From positions 222,312,526 through 222,376,525 of the forward strand of contig NC_134455.1 in assembly GCF_047948215.1 (NCBI RefSeq): 64,000 nt of DNA, in the 5' to 3' direction. The notes beneath the pieces are model-generated. The model saw only the letters and a program-made list of their open reading frames with translations, searched no databases and was not told where the DNA came from. Source of the DNA: Lycorma delicatula (lineage: Eukaryota > Arthropoda > Insecta > Hemiptera > Fulgoridae). Made by a program: the position numbers and the translations under genes. Below are positions 10,946-23,282 of the stretch, in pieces. The stretch's first letter is position 1. The number at the start of each line of letters is the position of its first letter.

Positions 10946-11939
10946 TATAGAAAACAAAAACTTGTGATTTAAAGACTGACGAGATGGTGACTAGCTTCAT
11001 GACGTAGTATTAAAAAAAAATGTTTTAAAGTACAGTTAAATGTATTAAATACTTAATTTTGTATTAAACTATTTTTAAAATATGTAAATAAGACAATTAT
11101 TAAATTTTTAATATAGACTGTTTTGTTGACGCGCCCATTAAAGTTTAGAGTGTTTGATCAGTCCCGTATCTTTCCTTTCCTCTTTATTTTTCATACAAAT
11201 AAAGAAATTTACTATTGTTCTTCTTTATGTAAATGTAAACAAGTTTGTTATGTTGCTGGCGTAGTTACCAGCTGATATGTATATAGTTAAGCTATGTATA
11301 AACTGTATTATTGTAATCAGTTATTCGTTAAATATTGAACTACACAGTCACATGAATAGCAACACATACAATTATTACACATAAAACATGTACTCGACAT
11401 TAAAAAATAATAAAGAGTATACTTAAAAACATGACTAATCAATGTTAATAATTAATATCCACGAATCAGTGCTTCGATGTAGAATTAATATAACAAAATT
11501 TTATTATTCGAAAAGTTATGTTATTCGACAGTACTTTTATTATTATTTTTTTGAAACTTCATAATTGTTACATAGCGTTTAACGGAACAGGCAGCTTAAT
11601 TCTAAAATGTATAACAGAATCCTACTGATTTACAGATTAATAATTTTTAACTACTTTTGTTTTGTCGGTTCCTTTTTTGGAACAAAAACATCGCTGACCA
11701 TCATCTTTATCATAACAAAATAATTTTCTGATAAACTTCTAATTCAATACATCTTAACTATTTCAGTATCTGAATAATCAATGTAGCTGCCCCAAGTAGT
11801 GAAGTAATCAAATCGTAAAAACTATATTCAAAAATAACTTACTGGACACTTTTAACAGTGCGTAGGTTCAGGTTAAGATTTAATGAGGATTTCGACACAT
11901 TATTAGTCATATTCTAAGCGAAGCTGGTAATAATTAATC
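10946..11939. other. AT-rich intergenic sequence
   Basis: Very AT-rich, with short poly(A) and poly(T) runs and no open frame or repeat that I can assign. I see nothing further in it. Confidence 0.5.
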
Positions 11940-12921
11940 AACCTTCATTATTTTCTTCTTTTCATTAATCTTTTTCAAGTTCAGCTATTTCATTTCTTTC
12001 CTCGATGTATGAATTCTTTAAAATTACACTTGAATCTCAATATATTTCCTGATACAAACATTTTTACATTCACAACACTCATTCCTAATACGTTTCTTAA
12101 AACGCAGTATTCCTTCGTTATTATCTTGTGAGACTTCAATAACCCACTTATTTAATATTCTAGCATTTTCTTCAGCCTTTGTGAAAACCTCTACATTATC
12201 CTTTCTTCAAAATTGAATAGGAAATACAGCTGGCTACTGATAAAATGCTTTCACACTATACTGCAATTTTTTTCATATTTTACCAGCTAAATTTTTTTTC
12301 AAATTATATCAGCTAGAGTCCATTTTATCGTCTTCTTCTTTTAAGTTGCTAACAGATGAAACATTCTTATAAGTTACATTTACAGTAACAATCACTTACT
12401 GCAGCATCATGTTTCTAGGGTTTTCAAAGTTCATCGATTTCTTTTTCTCTACTCCCAGTAATAATATTTCACTGCCTTCTAAAGATTTTTCCATCTCACA
12501 ATATCCATATTCCAAACTTTCTCGTCTGTAAACTTCACACTTCATGTCTTTCTTTTTTACTTCTTCTGACGTCACTCTTAATTACAAATTAAAGATGTAT
12601 TGCTTATCCTAGATAAAATCTAGAATTAGTTCTACTTCTCTAAAAGTGTTCTGCATTACTCACATTTTTCAGATAATATTTTCCTCTTCTATTTTAAGGA
12701 ATTACAGAGCATCTTCTAACTCATAAAGTCTCATCTTCAAATTCAAAAACATTAATAATAATTCGTAATTTTGTTATATACTCTTTGTAGTCAGATGGCT
12801 TACAGAAAAAGGGAAACATTTTATCTGTATTTCCTAATATTGAACCGTCCTCACTAATAATTAAACTCTCTATTTGACTTTCTTCTCTCACTCTTTTCCA
12901 CCCCTTGCTCTTAAGAATCAT
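11940..12921 (-). pseudogene. Unidentified decayed coding sequence, acidic and lysine-rich
   Basis: In minus orientation several protein-like blocks follow one another. An open block at 12721-12921 begins M-I-L-K-S-K-G-W-K-R. Another lies near 12430-12560 (C-E-V-Y-R-R-E-S-L-E), and one near 12035-12210 reads F-T-K-A-E-E-N-A-R-I-L then R-N-E-C-C-E-C. They are rich in Glu and Lys with a Cys cluster and are separated by stops and shifts. The charged, helix-like composition resembles the N-terminal part of LINE ORF1 proteins, but I do not recognise the family, and chance open frames in AT-rich DNA remain possible. Confidence 0.3.
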
Positions 12922-14383
12922 AAATATTATTCCCGTCTAGTCGTTACAGAATCGGATATCGGGTTGTTTTTGAAGATGGATATAAATTGTAGGTCATGAA
13001 TTGTAAGAGAGAGACGCAGAAGTTTTTCCCTAAAAAAGAGCCGGAAAAAAGTTAATATTAGCGAGTAGTACTTATTTACTCCTGTAAAATTATCGAAAAG
13101 AAGAAAAAGGTAGATTGATTATTCGTTGTTATGCTCTTTATTCGTAAAATTCAGAGATTTAGAATGTAAACGTATAATTTCTTATTTTTTATCAATAATT
13201 TCCACTGTTTCACTTGATATTATTTACAACTTGACTATTCTATTACTTCCACTACTTGTCAATCACAGTTAATTCAAGGAGATATTCAGTATCAAATTTT
13301 TATTTATTTATTTTTATTTTTTATCTTTCGATAAACTCTACTTTTTAAATTCATCTAATTAATAAATTCAGTGGAACCAGATGAGCGTAATCATTCTGTA
13401 GACTGCATGTTGAATCAGTAAAAAAAAAAGAGTGATACAGCTAACCTCAATGTTTCAGTGAGGCATCAATAAAATAGGCTTTTTCGATGGCAGTCTTGAA
13501 TAGATTTTCAATCAGTATTCAAAATTGAAAACTTATGAATTTACAAAAATTGACATAATTATCTAAAATTACTAGATATTCATTTTTTTAATTTGTTACA
13601 CCCATTGGAGGAAACAGTAATAGCCAAACCCTCAGAATTTTTATCAGTAAAATACTGTAATTTAACTAAGTATTTCATGTTTTAAAGGAAAATAATAATA
13701 ATAATAATAATATAACTACCGTCTACCTGAAAAGGTGAGTAGAAAATAAAATAAAAATATGATGAACAAAATTTATCTTCTAAAATTACATTTAATTTAA
13801 CTGGTTTTAGTTCAAGAGTTCCATATTTAGCCAAAAACGTTTGTAAACTATACCTCCTTAACATAAAACAAACTTCTAAAATGGCTTCCTTAAAACAAAA
13901 ATAAACAGAACATTTTATTTCTGATCGGTAGACGTTTTAATTCGACGATCAGTTTGCTAAAGATACGATTTTCTTAGAAACTGAATAAAAGTAATAAAGA
14001 TCTTGTACCTACAGGTATGTTTGTCTAAAGTTTGACTCTTTAATTGTAAATCCGACTGAAGCAGTAGGAAGATTGAAGCGGTAGGATGAAGGAGATGTGG
14101 GTAATGAGGTTGGGAGTTCAAATGTATAACCTTTATAAGGGATTCAATTACCTTAATGCATCTCTAAAGGTCTCACCCTATTAGATTCTACACTTGCCTG
14201 GTATTAGATGCGTACATGATGCAACAAGAAACCAACAGGCGGTGTAGATAACAGGGCGTGTTAAGGAAGAGAATAAAGCATCATCATTAATATTATTAAA
14301 GAGAAATTTGATATAAATATAGCCTACATATCAAGGGCAGTTTCACTAAGTAAATTAGTATCAAACTATTAGCAATATTAACA
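12922..14383. other. AT-rich intergenic sequence
   Basis: No gene recognised. It holds the (AAT)n tract at 13691-13711. A less AT-rich part at about 14040-14290 contains similar segments of the form GAAGCAGTAGGAAGATTGAAGCGGTAGGA in two adjacent copies (split here: GAAGCAGTAGGAAG and GAAGCGGTAGGATG). It could be part of an unknown repeat. Confidence 0.45.
13691..13711. repeat. (AAT)n microsatellite
   Basis: Seven uninterrupted AAT units in the plus strand. Confidence 0.85.
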
Positions 14384-14415
14384 CAGGGTGGTTCAAAGAA
14401 ACGGGAAATTTTAAA
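14384..14415 (+). repeat. Left terminal inverted repeat of mariner-like element
   Basis: Matches the reverse complement of 15692-15723 with one single-base gap and one mismatch over about 30 bases. Confidence 0.88.
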
Positions 14416-14512
14416 AATGAAATAACGTTAATGAAAAAGTTTTTTTTAGAAAATGAATTTTATTTCATGTAATTGTATAAATGTTGCCATTTTAGGATAC
14501 AAACATTTTAGT

Positions 14513-15610
14513 TTAGTTTTTAAAGATGACATCTTCCAGGTGACCTCCTCTTCTACGTAAACACTCACGAAGTCTCTTCGTTAAATTGTTCATGGTTTGA
14601 TGTAACATCTCAACTGAAATTTCCGCAATTGCTTCTCGGATCTTTGCCTTCAGTTCTTCCGTTGTAGCAGGTCTACTGTGGAACACTTTGTTTTTAAGGT
14701 GACCCTACAAAAAGTAATCGCAAGCTGAGAGATCAGGCGAACTGGGAGGCCATCTAATGTCACCATTTCATGAAATGACACGTTGTCCAAACAATCGGCG
14801 TACAGCTGCCATCGATATTCGTGCAGTATGTGACGTTGCTCCGTCTTGTTGAAACCAGGCTGTGTTAAGAATTGGTGGAAATCTCTTTTGTTGTTTCACA
14901 ACAAAGGTTTCAAGCACGGCTACGTAACGAGCCGACGTCACTGTAATCGCTAGACCGTTGTCATCCTCAAAAAAATAAGGGCCTATAACACCGTAAGATG
15001 GCATAGCACACCACACGGTCACTTTCTGGCTGTGCAACGGACGCTGGTGTAGTTGCGTAGGATTTTCTTGTGCCCAGTATCTGAAATTTTGCTTGTTAAC
15101 AAATCCACTGAGGTGGAAATGCGCTTCGTCTGACATCCACAGTTCGTGAACAAACTCTTCGTTATCAGTTATCTTCTGAAGCATTACATTACAGAATTGT
15201 GCTCGCACAACTGCATCGTTCGGTTTTAGTTCCTGGATGATCTGCAACTTGTATTGCAAATCCTTCACTAACATTCTTCGAACACTTGAACTATGCAATT
15301 ATAAACATGCTGAGAGACGACGGATTGACCGATGTGGACTTCGTGTGACAGCATCTTGTACTTGTAAAGCTTGAACATTCTGTGGTGTACGGACGGTTGG
15401 CTCACAGCCTGGGGGTTTCTTTTTCATTGGCGAACCAGTTTCCTCAAAATTAGATATCGATGTTTTAATTGCATGTGCTGCTGGAACACGGTCATGCCGT
15501 CCCAGATTAAAATGACGGCGAAATTCTCTACGCGCTCCCTCCACACTGTCATTGTTTTTGTAAAACGCTTTGATAGCAAATGCACGTTGCGCACCACAAC
15601 AAGGATCCAT
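14513..15610 (-). pseudogene. Mariner-like transposase with three nonsense codons
   Basis: From the ATG at 15608-15610 to the TAA at 14513-14515 there are 365 codons in one frame, broken only by TAA at 15299-15301, TGA at 14768-14770 and TAG at 14705-14707. There are no frameshifts. The N-terminal third is a helix-turn-helix DNA-binding region (A-F-Y-K-N-N-D-S-V). The DDE domain shows W-M-S-D-E-A-H-F-H (first Asp), W-F-Q-Q-D-G-A-T (second Asp) and P-D-L-S-A-C-D-Y-F-L (third Asp). I count 41 residues between the second Asp and the Asp before Y-F-L. The TAG falls where relatives have the Trp of a W-G motif. The enzyme would excise and insert the element at TA; this copy cannot be translated. 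Confidence 0.88.
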
Positions 15611-15691
15611 GACAACTAAATGGTAGGTTAGGTTAGAGAGGCTGGCGCCACTTATCAAGTGGTACCAATCGCCCACGGCTACCAACAAAAC

Positions 15692-15723
15692 TTTCAAAAT
15701 TTCCCGTTTCTTTGAATCACCTG
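15692..15723 (-). repeat. Right terminal inverted repeat of mariner-like element
   Basis: Inverted copy of the left end at 14384-14415; followed directly by TA. Confidence 0.88.
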
Positions 15724-16609
15724 TACTTCAATAACATAATTATACAGAAACTGCGTAAAAATTATGATACTTTATATACTTATAATACTTTATGTTATTA
15801 TGTATATATTTAACTATATACTTTATATAACTACATACATTAACTACAAAACATGTATGAAAGGGACACAGAGAAGTTTAAGCATTACAACTAGACATCT
15901 GTGGTACTAACGAACCAAGCAACTGCCCAGGACCTCCAGAAAGAAGTAGTCGCTGATGTGAAGTAAAAAATGAAGGGAAATGTTAGGCCTTCCTTTGTTT
16001 TTGTTCCTCTCTTGACTATTGCACTAATTGATTGATATTAATGCATTAATTTTAATAACATTTGTTTCATACCATCATTCAGAGTTAAATTTGACCCGGA
16101 AAGTACTTCAACTTCTTAAGTCTCTATTGTTAAGTTTTTTAATAACGGTAATTTAATCTAATGATAATGTTAACAAAATTAAATTAGTTATATTATTTTT
16201 TAGAATTACAGAAGAAGTTCTGTAGTTAGCAGTAATTATATAATAAGAATTTAAAAAACACAATATACAATTCATTTCTAAATGAAAAGAAATTATTATA
16301 AACAACTCGTAGTCGATCGTATTTTGGATCTATACTAAGATTTTCTTTCTGAGTTTTTCTTTTGCTTTGTGTCACGCGATTTAGAGTAAAAATCGCGTGA
16401 TACGCGAAAATAGCAAATAGCAAAGTACCACTTTTTCAAATCTTGAATTTACAAAATCTGATTTTAATTACTGATAAATAAATAACCTTAATAAATCTTT
16501 ATGATTCTTAGTTAAGTATCATCGTAAATTATTGTAAAGAAATAATTTGGACAATATACCTGCATGAAAGACGAATTTAGACCTTACTTCTTTTAAATTA
16601 TTGCGGATT
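15724..16609. other. AT-rich intergenic sequence
   Basis: No gene or repeat recognised. The short open frames present are those expected by chance. Confidence 0.5.
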
Positions 16610-17050
16610 AAGATTATTGCGGGGAGGAAAAAACTGCAGAACACACGGTGTTTGTGTTTCTGCAGGAATGGGAAGCATGCAGGAGAGAATTCTGCGTGCT
16701 TATCTCAGACAACATCCTTAGGGCTATGCTACAGACCGAACGATCGCGGTGTCCACGTTGTTTGTTATGATCATCCAACGTTGACAGAAGATGTCCAGGA
16801 GTGAATAACTACCTCTGAGTCTCCCTTGATCCCCGGCCCAAAGGTCGAGGTTAAAAAATATCGCAAGATCCCGATAAGTTCGTTACGTGTGGCCAACGGT
16901 GGTGGGTGGGGGTGTGGATAGACACAAAACACACGTGGTGCTGTGATAATATCGCAAGGTAGGCTCGGCATCCCATGTTATAGAGGAATAAGGGTTTTTG
17001 TGGGTAGGCCCGCAAGGGAGAGGCCCACACTACTATGGGTTACGAGACCA
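16610..17050 (+). mobile_element. R-c: 3' stump of an R1-like element
   Basis: The plus frame from about 16648 reads A-E-H-T-V-F-V, then E-W-E-A-C-R-R-E-F. This is the last part of the C-terminal Cys/His domain also seen in R-b (where it is A-E-H-T-V-F-V-C). The frame ends near 16770. About 280 bases of GC-richer 3' UTR follow, containing a G-rich run near 16900-16917. Everything upstream of the Cys/His domain is missing, as expected from incomplete reverse transcription. No poly(A) tail is visible. Confidence 0.65.
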
Positions 17051-17740
17051 CATGCAGCCTATTGAAGTTTTCCCCTCTTCCAGAGCAAAAAGTAAGATGC
17101 AGCGTAAGTTATTTAATCCTCCCAGAAGCAAAATGTATTTTTGGATTTACCTTCCAACTGATAATTTCTAAATTCAGCTCAGCCGTATTTGAAGTCTTCA
17201 AAAATGAATTTTTCATACCGATTTTACTTTGAATGAATAAGTTTCTAGGAAAAATGTTATAAAAAATATGAGACTGAATTCAATTTATAATATTTTATGC
17301 CTCTCGAATTCAATTTCATTGCAGTTGCAGTATGGAGAGACGTACAAAAGTTTTATTTACTAACGGCACTCGTATTAATGTATAAAAATTATTTTAGTAG
17401 AATTTTCTGATTAGTAATTACTACAACAAAGGCAACTGTAATAAAGCAGTAATAGTACGAATTTACTGTGCTTTTAATGTAATGAATCAGTGCATTCCTT
17501 TCAAATTCTCAGACCTTGAAATAGACCAGCAAACTTATTTATTTTCAATAAAAAAACTTCATACAAATGAATAGGAGTTTTTTTTTTTTTTAATATTTCA
17601 AAACTTTCAGTATATTTAATACGTTTATTGTTTACAATTTCCTACTTTTTCAAGTTGGTAGAGTAGTTCAGAAAATAAGATATACAAAATTTATTAATAA
17701 ATTATTTACTTTTATAAATACGCATGTCTCTCGTTTTATT
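17051..17740. other. AT-rich intergenic sequence
   Basis: A 65-codon plus frame at 17035-17232 overlaps the end of R-c and is not recognised. A T run lies at about 17579-17592. Nothing else is seen. Confidence 0.45.
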
Positions 17741-17927
17741 GTTTAGCCTCCGGAACCACCGTAAGGTATTACTTCAGAGGATGAATGAGGGTGACGTATG
17801 AATGTAAATGAAGTGTAGTCTTGTACAATCTCAGGTCGACCACTTATGAAATGTGTGATTAATTAAAACCCCCACCATAAAACACATGTATCCACAATCT
17901 AGTATTCAAATCCGTATAAAAGTATCT
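17741..17927 (-). mobile_element. SINE family 1, 5'-truncated copy
   Basis: Closely matches the middle and 3' part of the complete copy at 47156-47445, including the blocks GTTTAGCCTCCGGAACCACC, ATGAATGTAAATGAAGTGTA and the segment ending in CCGTATAAAAGTA. The tRNA-like head is missing. In element orientation (minus) the 3' end is at 17741. Confidence 0.8.
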
Positions 17928-19369
17928 GCAATATGTTTTACATCATTCTAGTATTTAGTAGTAAAATTATAAGTTATACGTTTCTGTTGTATTTAGTAAA
18001 AAAGAAAATCATGTAAACAAGCTACTACATCTTGACTGTTCTCTTTTAGAATTTCTGCTACAGAAGGATCAATCAAAAAATTTCTTTATTCTAATCTTTT
18101 TTTAAATTATCAAGGAATGTAAAATATCCAACCAGATACAACAGGTTTACTGAAATTAGAATTAAGTAACTCGGTATAAAATAATGCGCAGCGTAACTTT
18201 TGCTTTTAGATGAATATTCTTACAAAATGCAAGACAATATAACTTTATGCAATTGAACCGCCGGAGTGAAACTGTATAAATTATACGTGCTCAAAACTGC
18301 ATTACATTATCTCATTTTACCGGGTAAGATTACATGCGTACCTAACATACGGTTTGTAGGCGCATTCATAGTCTACAATAATGAATATAAAGAAAAGAAT
18401 CGTCATGAATATTATGTAAATCACCGTTTGCATTACGACTTTATTCCTCTATTATATATTTTTATAACCATTCGTAAACAACTCGTAATTAAACGCATGT
18501 CTTTCCCATAATTTTTTTATACAAATTAGAAAATATCAAAAAAATGGTGGAACAGTTTATTTAAAATCTAAAATTATATGAACATTTTCATTATTAAACA
18601 GACATAGACAATAAAAAAAGAGTAAATAATATGAAAATAATTATATAAATTAATAAACAATTGAAAATATAAGAAACGAAAATTATTAATTTGTGATTTT
18701 TTAGTGATGAAAAGTTTGTTAGTGCAGTTACAATAAGGAAGTATTTTACCTAATAGAAAGCCAAAGAAATTGCCTCTAGCCAACATCCCTAGAAGCTGGT
18801 AGCAAAATAATTCAGAAATGAAATATTCTAATGTAGAAATTAGATAGTTGAGAAACTTACTTTACCAACGGTGAAACTGAAACTGAATTGTTCAACAACG
18901 ATAGGATACAGACATCTAATTGAATTTAAAATTTATAAAAAGTAATCTATGATACTGTTTTTTCATGAGAACATGAAAATAATTTACTCAATTTCTGTAA
19001 ATTAGAATAATCACGTTTATAGTTGTTAGTATTATATAAATATAGTAAATTTTAGTATTTACAAAATAATTAAGAAACAATTACATATTTAATGACTTAG
19101 ATTAGCGATCATCCCTTAATAACAAAAATATTAACACTTGTAATTACCTATCTTTCTTCCCTTCTTGACATTATGAGGACAAGAAACGGTAGAAACGTGA
19201 TTCTTCCATTTTCAAATACTTCTCAGTACGTTGTAATATTTTGTTAAGCGGGAAGCCTAATGAAGCTGTAGATTTTCCATACTGAATATGCAAATTTAAT
19301 TCCTTCTGCCGAATTGATCTGCTATTTTAGAAGAAATTAATTGGCTTATTATTAAGATTTTAAGTAGGT
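17928..19369. other. AT-rich intergenic sequence
   Basis: No gene recognised. The 81-codon plus frame at 18266-18511 and the 70-codon minus frame at 18574-18786 show no motif and are judged chance frames. Confidence 0.45.
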
Positions 19370-19735
19370 TCGATACCGTTTTAAAAGTATATAGCAACTT
19401 AACTAATTCATTTACGGAAATTAAAAACGAGTTCAACAGATTAAAATATACTCTCGAAAAAACGGAAAAAAATGTTTAAGCCGGTTCCGATCCAATCTGA
19501 AATAGTGAAAAAAAATTTTAATTGTGATGTAAAAAACCTAAAACATAGCACAAATGAACTAGAAAGCGCAAATCGGAATTTACAAAGCACAAATTGCAAC
19601 AAAAAATGTAATTATACATACATCATCAAAGGATAACGATAATTTTAAATTCATACTTAAACGAACGGAAGCTGAAGAGTCGAGTGAACAGAATTTTTTT
19701 GTTCCAGAGAAAACAGTAAAACGAACCCTATTGTA
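19370..19735 (+). pseudogene. Unidentified decayed coding sequence, coiled-coil-like
   Basis: In plus orientation an open stretch reads F-D-T-V-L-K-V-Y-S-N-L-T-N-S-F and goes on to E-F-N-R-L-K-Y-T-L-E-K. After stops and a shift it continues as N-L-K-H-S-T-N-E-L-E-S-A-N-R-N-L and E-A-E-E-S-S-E-Q-N-F-F-V. The Leu spacing and charge look like a coiled coil. I cannot name a family. It could be a LINE ORF1 relic or chance. Confidence 0.25.
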
Positions 19736-22633
19736 AATCCCCAATATTAATGTCAAAATATACTTTTAGAGAGAGAGAATTCCAGTGATGATATTGTGCC
19801 CGCTGTTTAAGTATTTCTTCCGAAAGGGGACAGCGATAAAAATAAAACATTTACTAATTTATTGGATCCTTACTACTTTTAATATAAGGATACATTTTTC
19901 TAAAACAACCTGGCCAAAAAAGCATTGTACTGCTAGCGGATATCCAAGCTTATTACCCTATGAATAAAATTAAATAGAACTGAATACTTATACATATATA
20001 AGCATTTATAAAGCGGATGTTAAACACTAGACTTTCTCATAGTGAGGTTTTACACGAGTTGAAGAAAGATTGATGCAGTAATTGAAATAGGTAGAAAAAA
20101 ATGACATTTCCAACAACAAATGTCATCGGTATACAATACTAAAAGCACTGGGTAAAATTCAAGTGATCTCTACCTACACGAACGTTATTTTAGTGGAGAT
20201 TATCAAACGATTTGATAAGACTATTTAAAAGGACATTCTGTCGTATTATTATTTCATTACATAATATGCTTATCACACAATATCAAAAGAATTTAAAAAA
20301 ACAAAATAGTCAATTTATTTTAGTAAATAGAAAGTTATTTACTTATTTTTTTAAATCAATATTTCACAATTATCTTCAGATGTTAAACTGCAAGACTTCG
20401 TTATAGGTAAATTGTATACAGAACGTAAATAACGATCAGAATTAATAATGATCAGAAATGAATTCGACACAAAACGGGGATCTTTTCTTTCAAAAAGTGT
20501 GCGTTTAATACATCAGCAAATAGCTACTGAACAGTTTGAGTGACTTCACTTCACTCCCAAATTTTCCTGATAAATGTTAAACAACCGGTAACGAAAATGA
20601 ATTGTTGACCACAAATTTATATAGTAATGATATCCTTAACCTCTGTTCAACTAAATCGAAACACAAATATTTTTTTCCTACATTAAAGCACGTTTCAATT
20701 ATATTTTATGAAAAATCTCCACATATTGCAGGTGAAAATTGTTCAACAATTTATCCACCGAGCTAGAAGTAACTTATCTCTAAAAAAAAATAGTTATGAA
20801 GTGGCCGTTATCAAATTATTTCAATTTTATTGATAATAATTTTTTATTATTTTTTTTAATGTGAGGAAGCCGAAATTAAAATATTTAAAAAATATATATA
20901 CACGAAGAGAGAAAGACAGAGAAAGAAAGAGTAGAAACAATCAAACTCACAGAGAACTTATTTTCTGCTACTTACACTTTTAAATATACATCGCATTAAT
21001 ATCCATTAATACATCGCATTATATCCATTAGTATTCGTAATTTATTTGAAATTACAAAAATGTAGGAAAATTATTGCAATCCATTACATTACGAAGCTCA
21101 TATCGAATTAAATTTTTTGCGTTTTTCATCTGGAAAAGAGTAAAGGAACGAGTTAAAAAAAAGAAAAAAGGATAGAGATGAAGAGGCAGCGAAAACGTGT
21201 AAGGTTATTCATACGACTGTCACAATGTAATTGGAACGTATGACCTTTTAGTCTCTTCCAGTTTATACGAAATAAATAAAATAAAGATACATATATTTCA
21301 TTTTGTTTTTCAAAGTAAAATTGCTTTTTTGCAAAGTATAGCTTATTTTCCGTTTCACATGTTTCGACCTTCTAAAGCTACTGACTGAAGTTATAATTCA
21401 AATTAGACGCGTTGATTACTTTAATATTTTTCCTAAAATATATTCAACCACTAAAAAAGGAGAGAAAATTACATTATCCTAAGTACCAAATAGTGTCCTT
21501 TTTTTAATGGCTGAATAATTCGATTATAATCGCTCGCACAATTTATATTAATCTACATTGCAGATTAATTTAAAATAAAAATTTAACTTTTCAGAAAAAA
21601 CACCAACAGATTTTCCCCTAAAATAAAAAAATTTTTCATACAAAGTAAAAATTAAATAATTCTAGGGTATCCTCCGGAAATTAAAAAAGGTGAGATTCTC
21701 TTGGTAACACTGTCTGATTAGAACATAATTTTCATGAAGTTTGTTAGATTTTTTTTTCCAATTGACTTGAATTTTTTTACAATTTTATTGTTGAAAGTTT
21801 AAATATAATTAATTTACTGAAGTAAAACGTTTATTAAACACTGAGAAAATTAGTTTGGAGGAACGGAATAACGATACAAATGTGTAACAAAAACAAAAAG
21901 TTGTTTTAATTAAATGAATAATTATACTGGAATATGTAAATAAACTGAAATTAAACCTTGCAGGATTCTCGAGTGCTTCCACCTGAATTGAGAAAATTTA
22001 CACCGTATTAATAAATTTTATACGCAGGTGTGATAGCTTTCAAAGATATTTAACTATGCAGATCACGTCATCATAATCATCCAAAATATCGCCAATTCTA
22101 AGCACTAATTTAAATTTCAACTTTATAAATGTATCGGCACATACGCTGGGGCAGGGACTGAAAACCTATGTACTAGCATTTTTCATGCACTGGCCTCTGT
22201 TACAAACAAACTTGCTATAGCGTATGTAATTGTTGAGTTTTATTCTATAATATATATCAATGTTGTGATCTAGGCCTATTTCCTGTTGTACAGCAACTAT
22301 TAATACAAGAATCATTCATGAATCATACATGAATTATGTGCTATTTATGAATTGCTATAAACACAAACGCAATTCTAAGAATTTCATTTACTTATTTTTA
22401 TCCTACTCTAATCATTGCGCTGTGAAGAATCATGTTACATCGCTTGTAATTATGTTCTAAAAGTGGTTATTAAAGAAACATTTGTTGCAGTTATATTTTA
22501 CTTAATGAAGTGAATACATGTAAGTGATTTATTTTTACTCTTTGTTGTGTTGTTTTCATTTAAAACTTTGTCATAAATTCAATCATTTAAATCTTTAATA
22601 TTTTAATACCGTTATTTTCTTTTAAAATTAGAA
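19736..22633. other. Long AT-rich intergenic stretch
   Basis: No convincing gene. Small tracts include a GA-rich segment at about 20905-20935 and several poly(A)/poly(T) runs. The 60- to 64-codon frames at 19785-19967 and 20212-20406 have no motif. Confidence 0.45.
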
Positions 22634-23282
22634 GGAAAAGGTACAGCAGTTGATAGTCAGGCGAGGGAAATTGTATTCAGTGCTTACAATTTCGTTTTAC
22701 AAAACAATGCCGGAACCGGAATAGTAAGGAAAACTGAAATGCTGAACACGGTTCTTCAAGCGACAAAAGTATCAAAACGAACGGTCCAAAGAATAATACC
22801 AGAAGGGACATCAAATGAAACTGAGAAGCCATCCGTGTTCGATTCGACGAGAAAACGTGTAAATAACCCCAGTACTGCGTGCAATTTAGATTCGTTTGAC
22901 ACGGATGCTTTAAGGCGTTTAATAAATAAATATTATATTACCGAAAAATTCTTTCCTACTGTGAAGAGAATTATGCAAAAAGCCTGCGAAAGTGAAATTA
23001 TTTTCAAAGGGAGTGAAAGACCTTTAAGGGGAATATTATGTAAAATGAGATTTAGATGGAAAAAACAGAAGACAACCGGAAAATACTATTAGAACGATAT
23101 GACATTAAAATGTAGAGAATGAAATTTCTATGCCAAATTTCTCTGTTTCCTGAGTAAGGAAGACCGATTGTATTCACAGATGAAACCTACATTCACAGTA
23201 GTCATGCGACACCAAAATCGTGAGTAGACTAAAACAAACCTTCATGAGGAAGTGAAAACACCATTATCCAAGGGCAAGTACC
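22634..23282 (+). pseudogene. DDE transposase relic, 5' part (split by R-d)
   Basis: An open frame upstream of and including 22739-23092 carries a helix-turn-helix-like segment (T-K-V-S-K-R-T-V-Q-R-I). After a stop it continues as I-L-L-E-R-Y-D-I and then V-F-T-D-E-T-Y-I-H-S-S-H, where the Asp of T-D-E is the first catalytic residue of a DDE_3-type (IS630-like) transposase. The frame stops matching after AAGTACC at 23282, where an R1-like element interrupts it. Homologous matter resumes at about 26495. Similar proteins are common transposon products in hemipteran genomes (from memory). Confidence 0.7.

Larger units (their letters stand above)
14384..15723 (-). mobile_element. Complete mariner-like DNA transposon, DD41D-type spacing
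   Basis: The 1340-base element has inverted ends. The left end reads CAGGGTGGTTCAAAGAAACG; the right end, reverse complemented, reads CAGGTGATTCAAAGAAACGG, and both continue into GGGAAATTTT. A TA follows the right end, as expected for this superfamily's target, but the left flank reads ACA. One 365-codon frame fills the interior. The size, ends and protein all fit Tc1/mariner. The residue spacing suggests the group with 41 residues between the last two catalytic Asp residues (rosa-like); that subgroup call is inference from my count. Confidence 0.9.

Noticed and set aside
16910..17040. Possible rRNA or rDNA target of R1 elements
   Set aside because: R1 elements classically insert in 28S rDNA, but the flanks of all R1-like copies here are AT-rich single-copy-like DNA or other transposons; no 28S-like sequence was seen.
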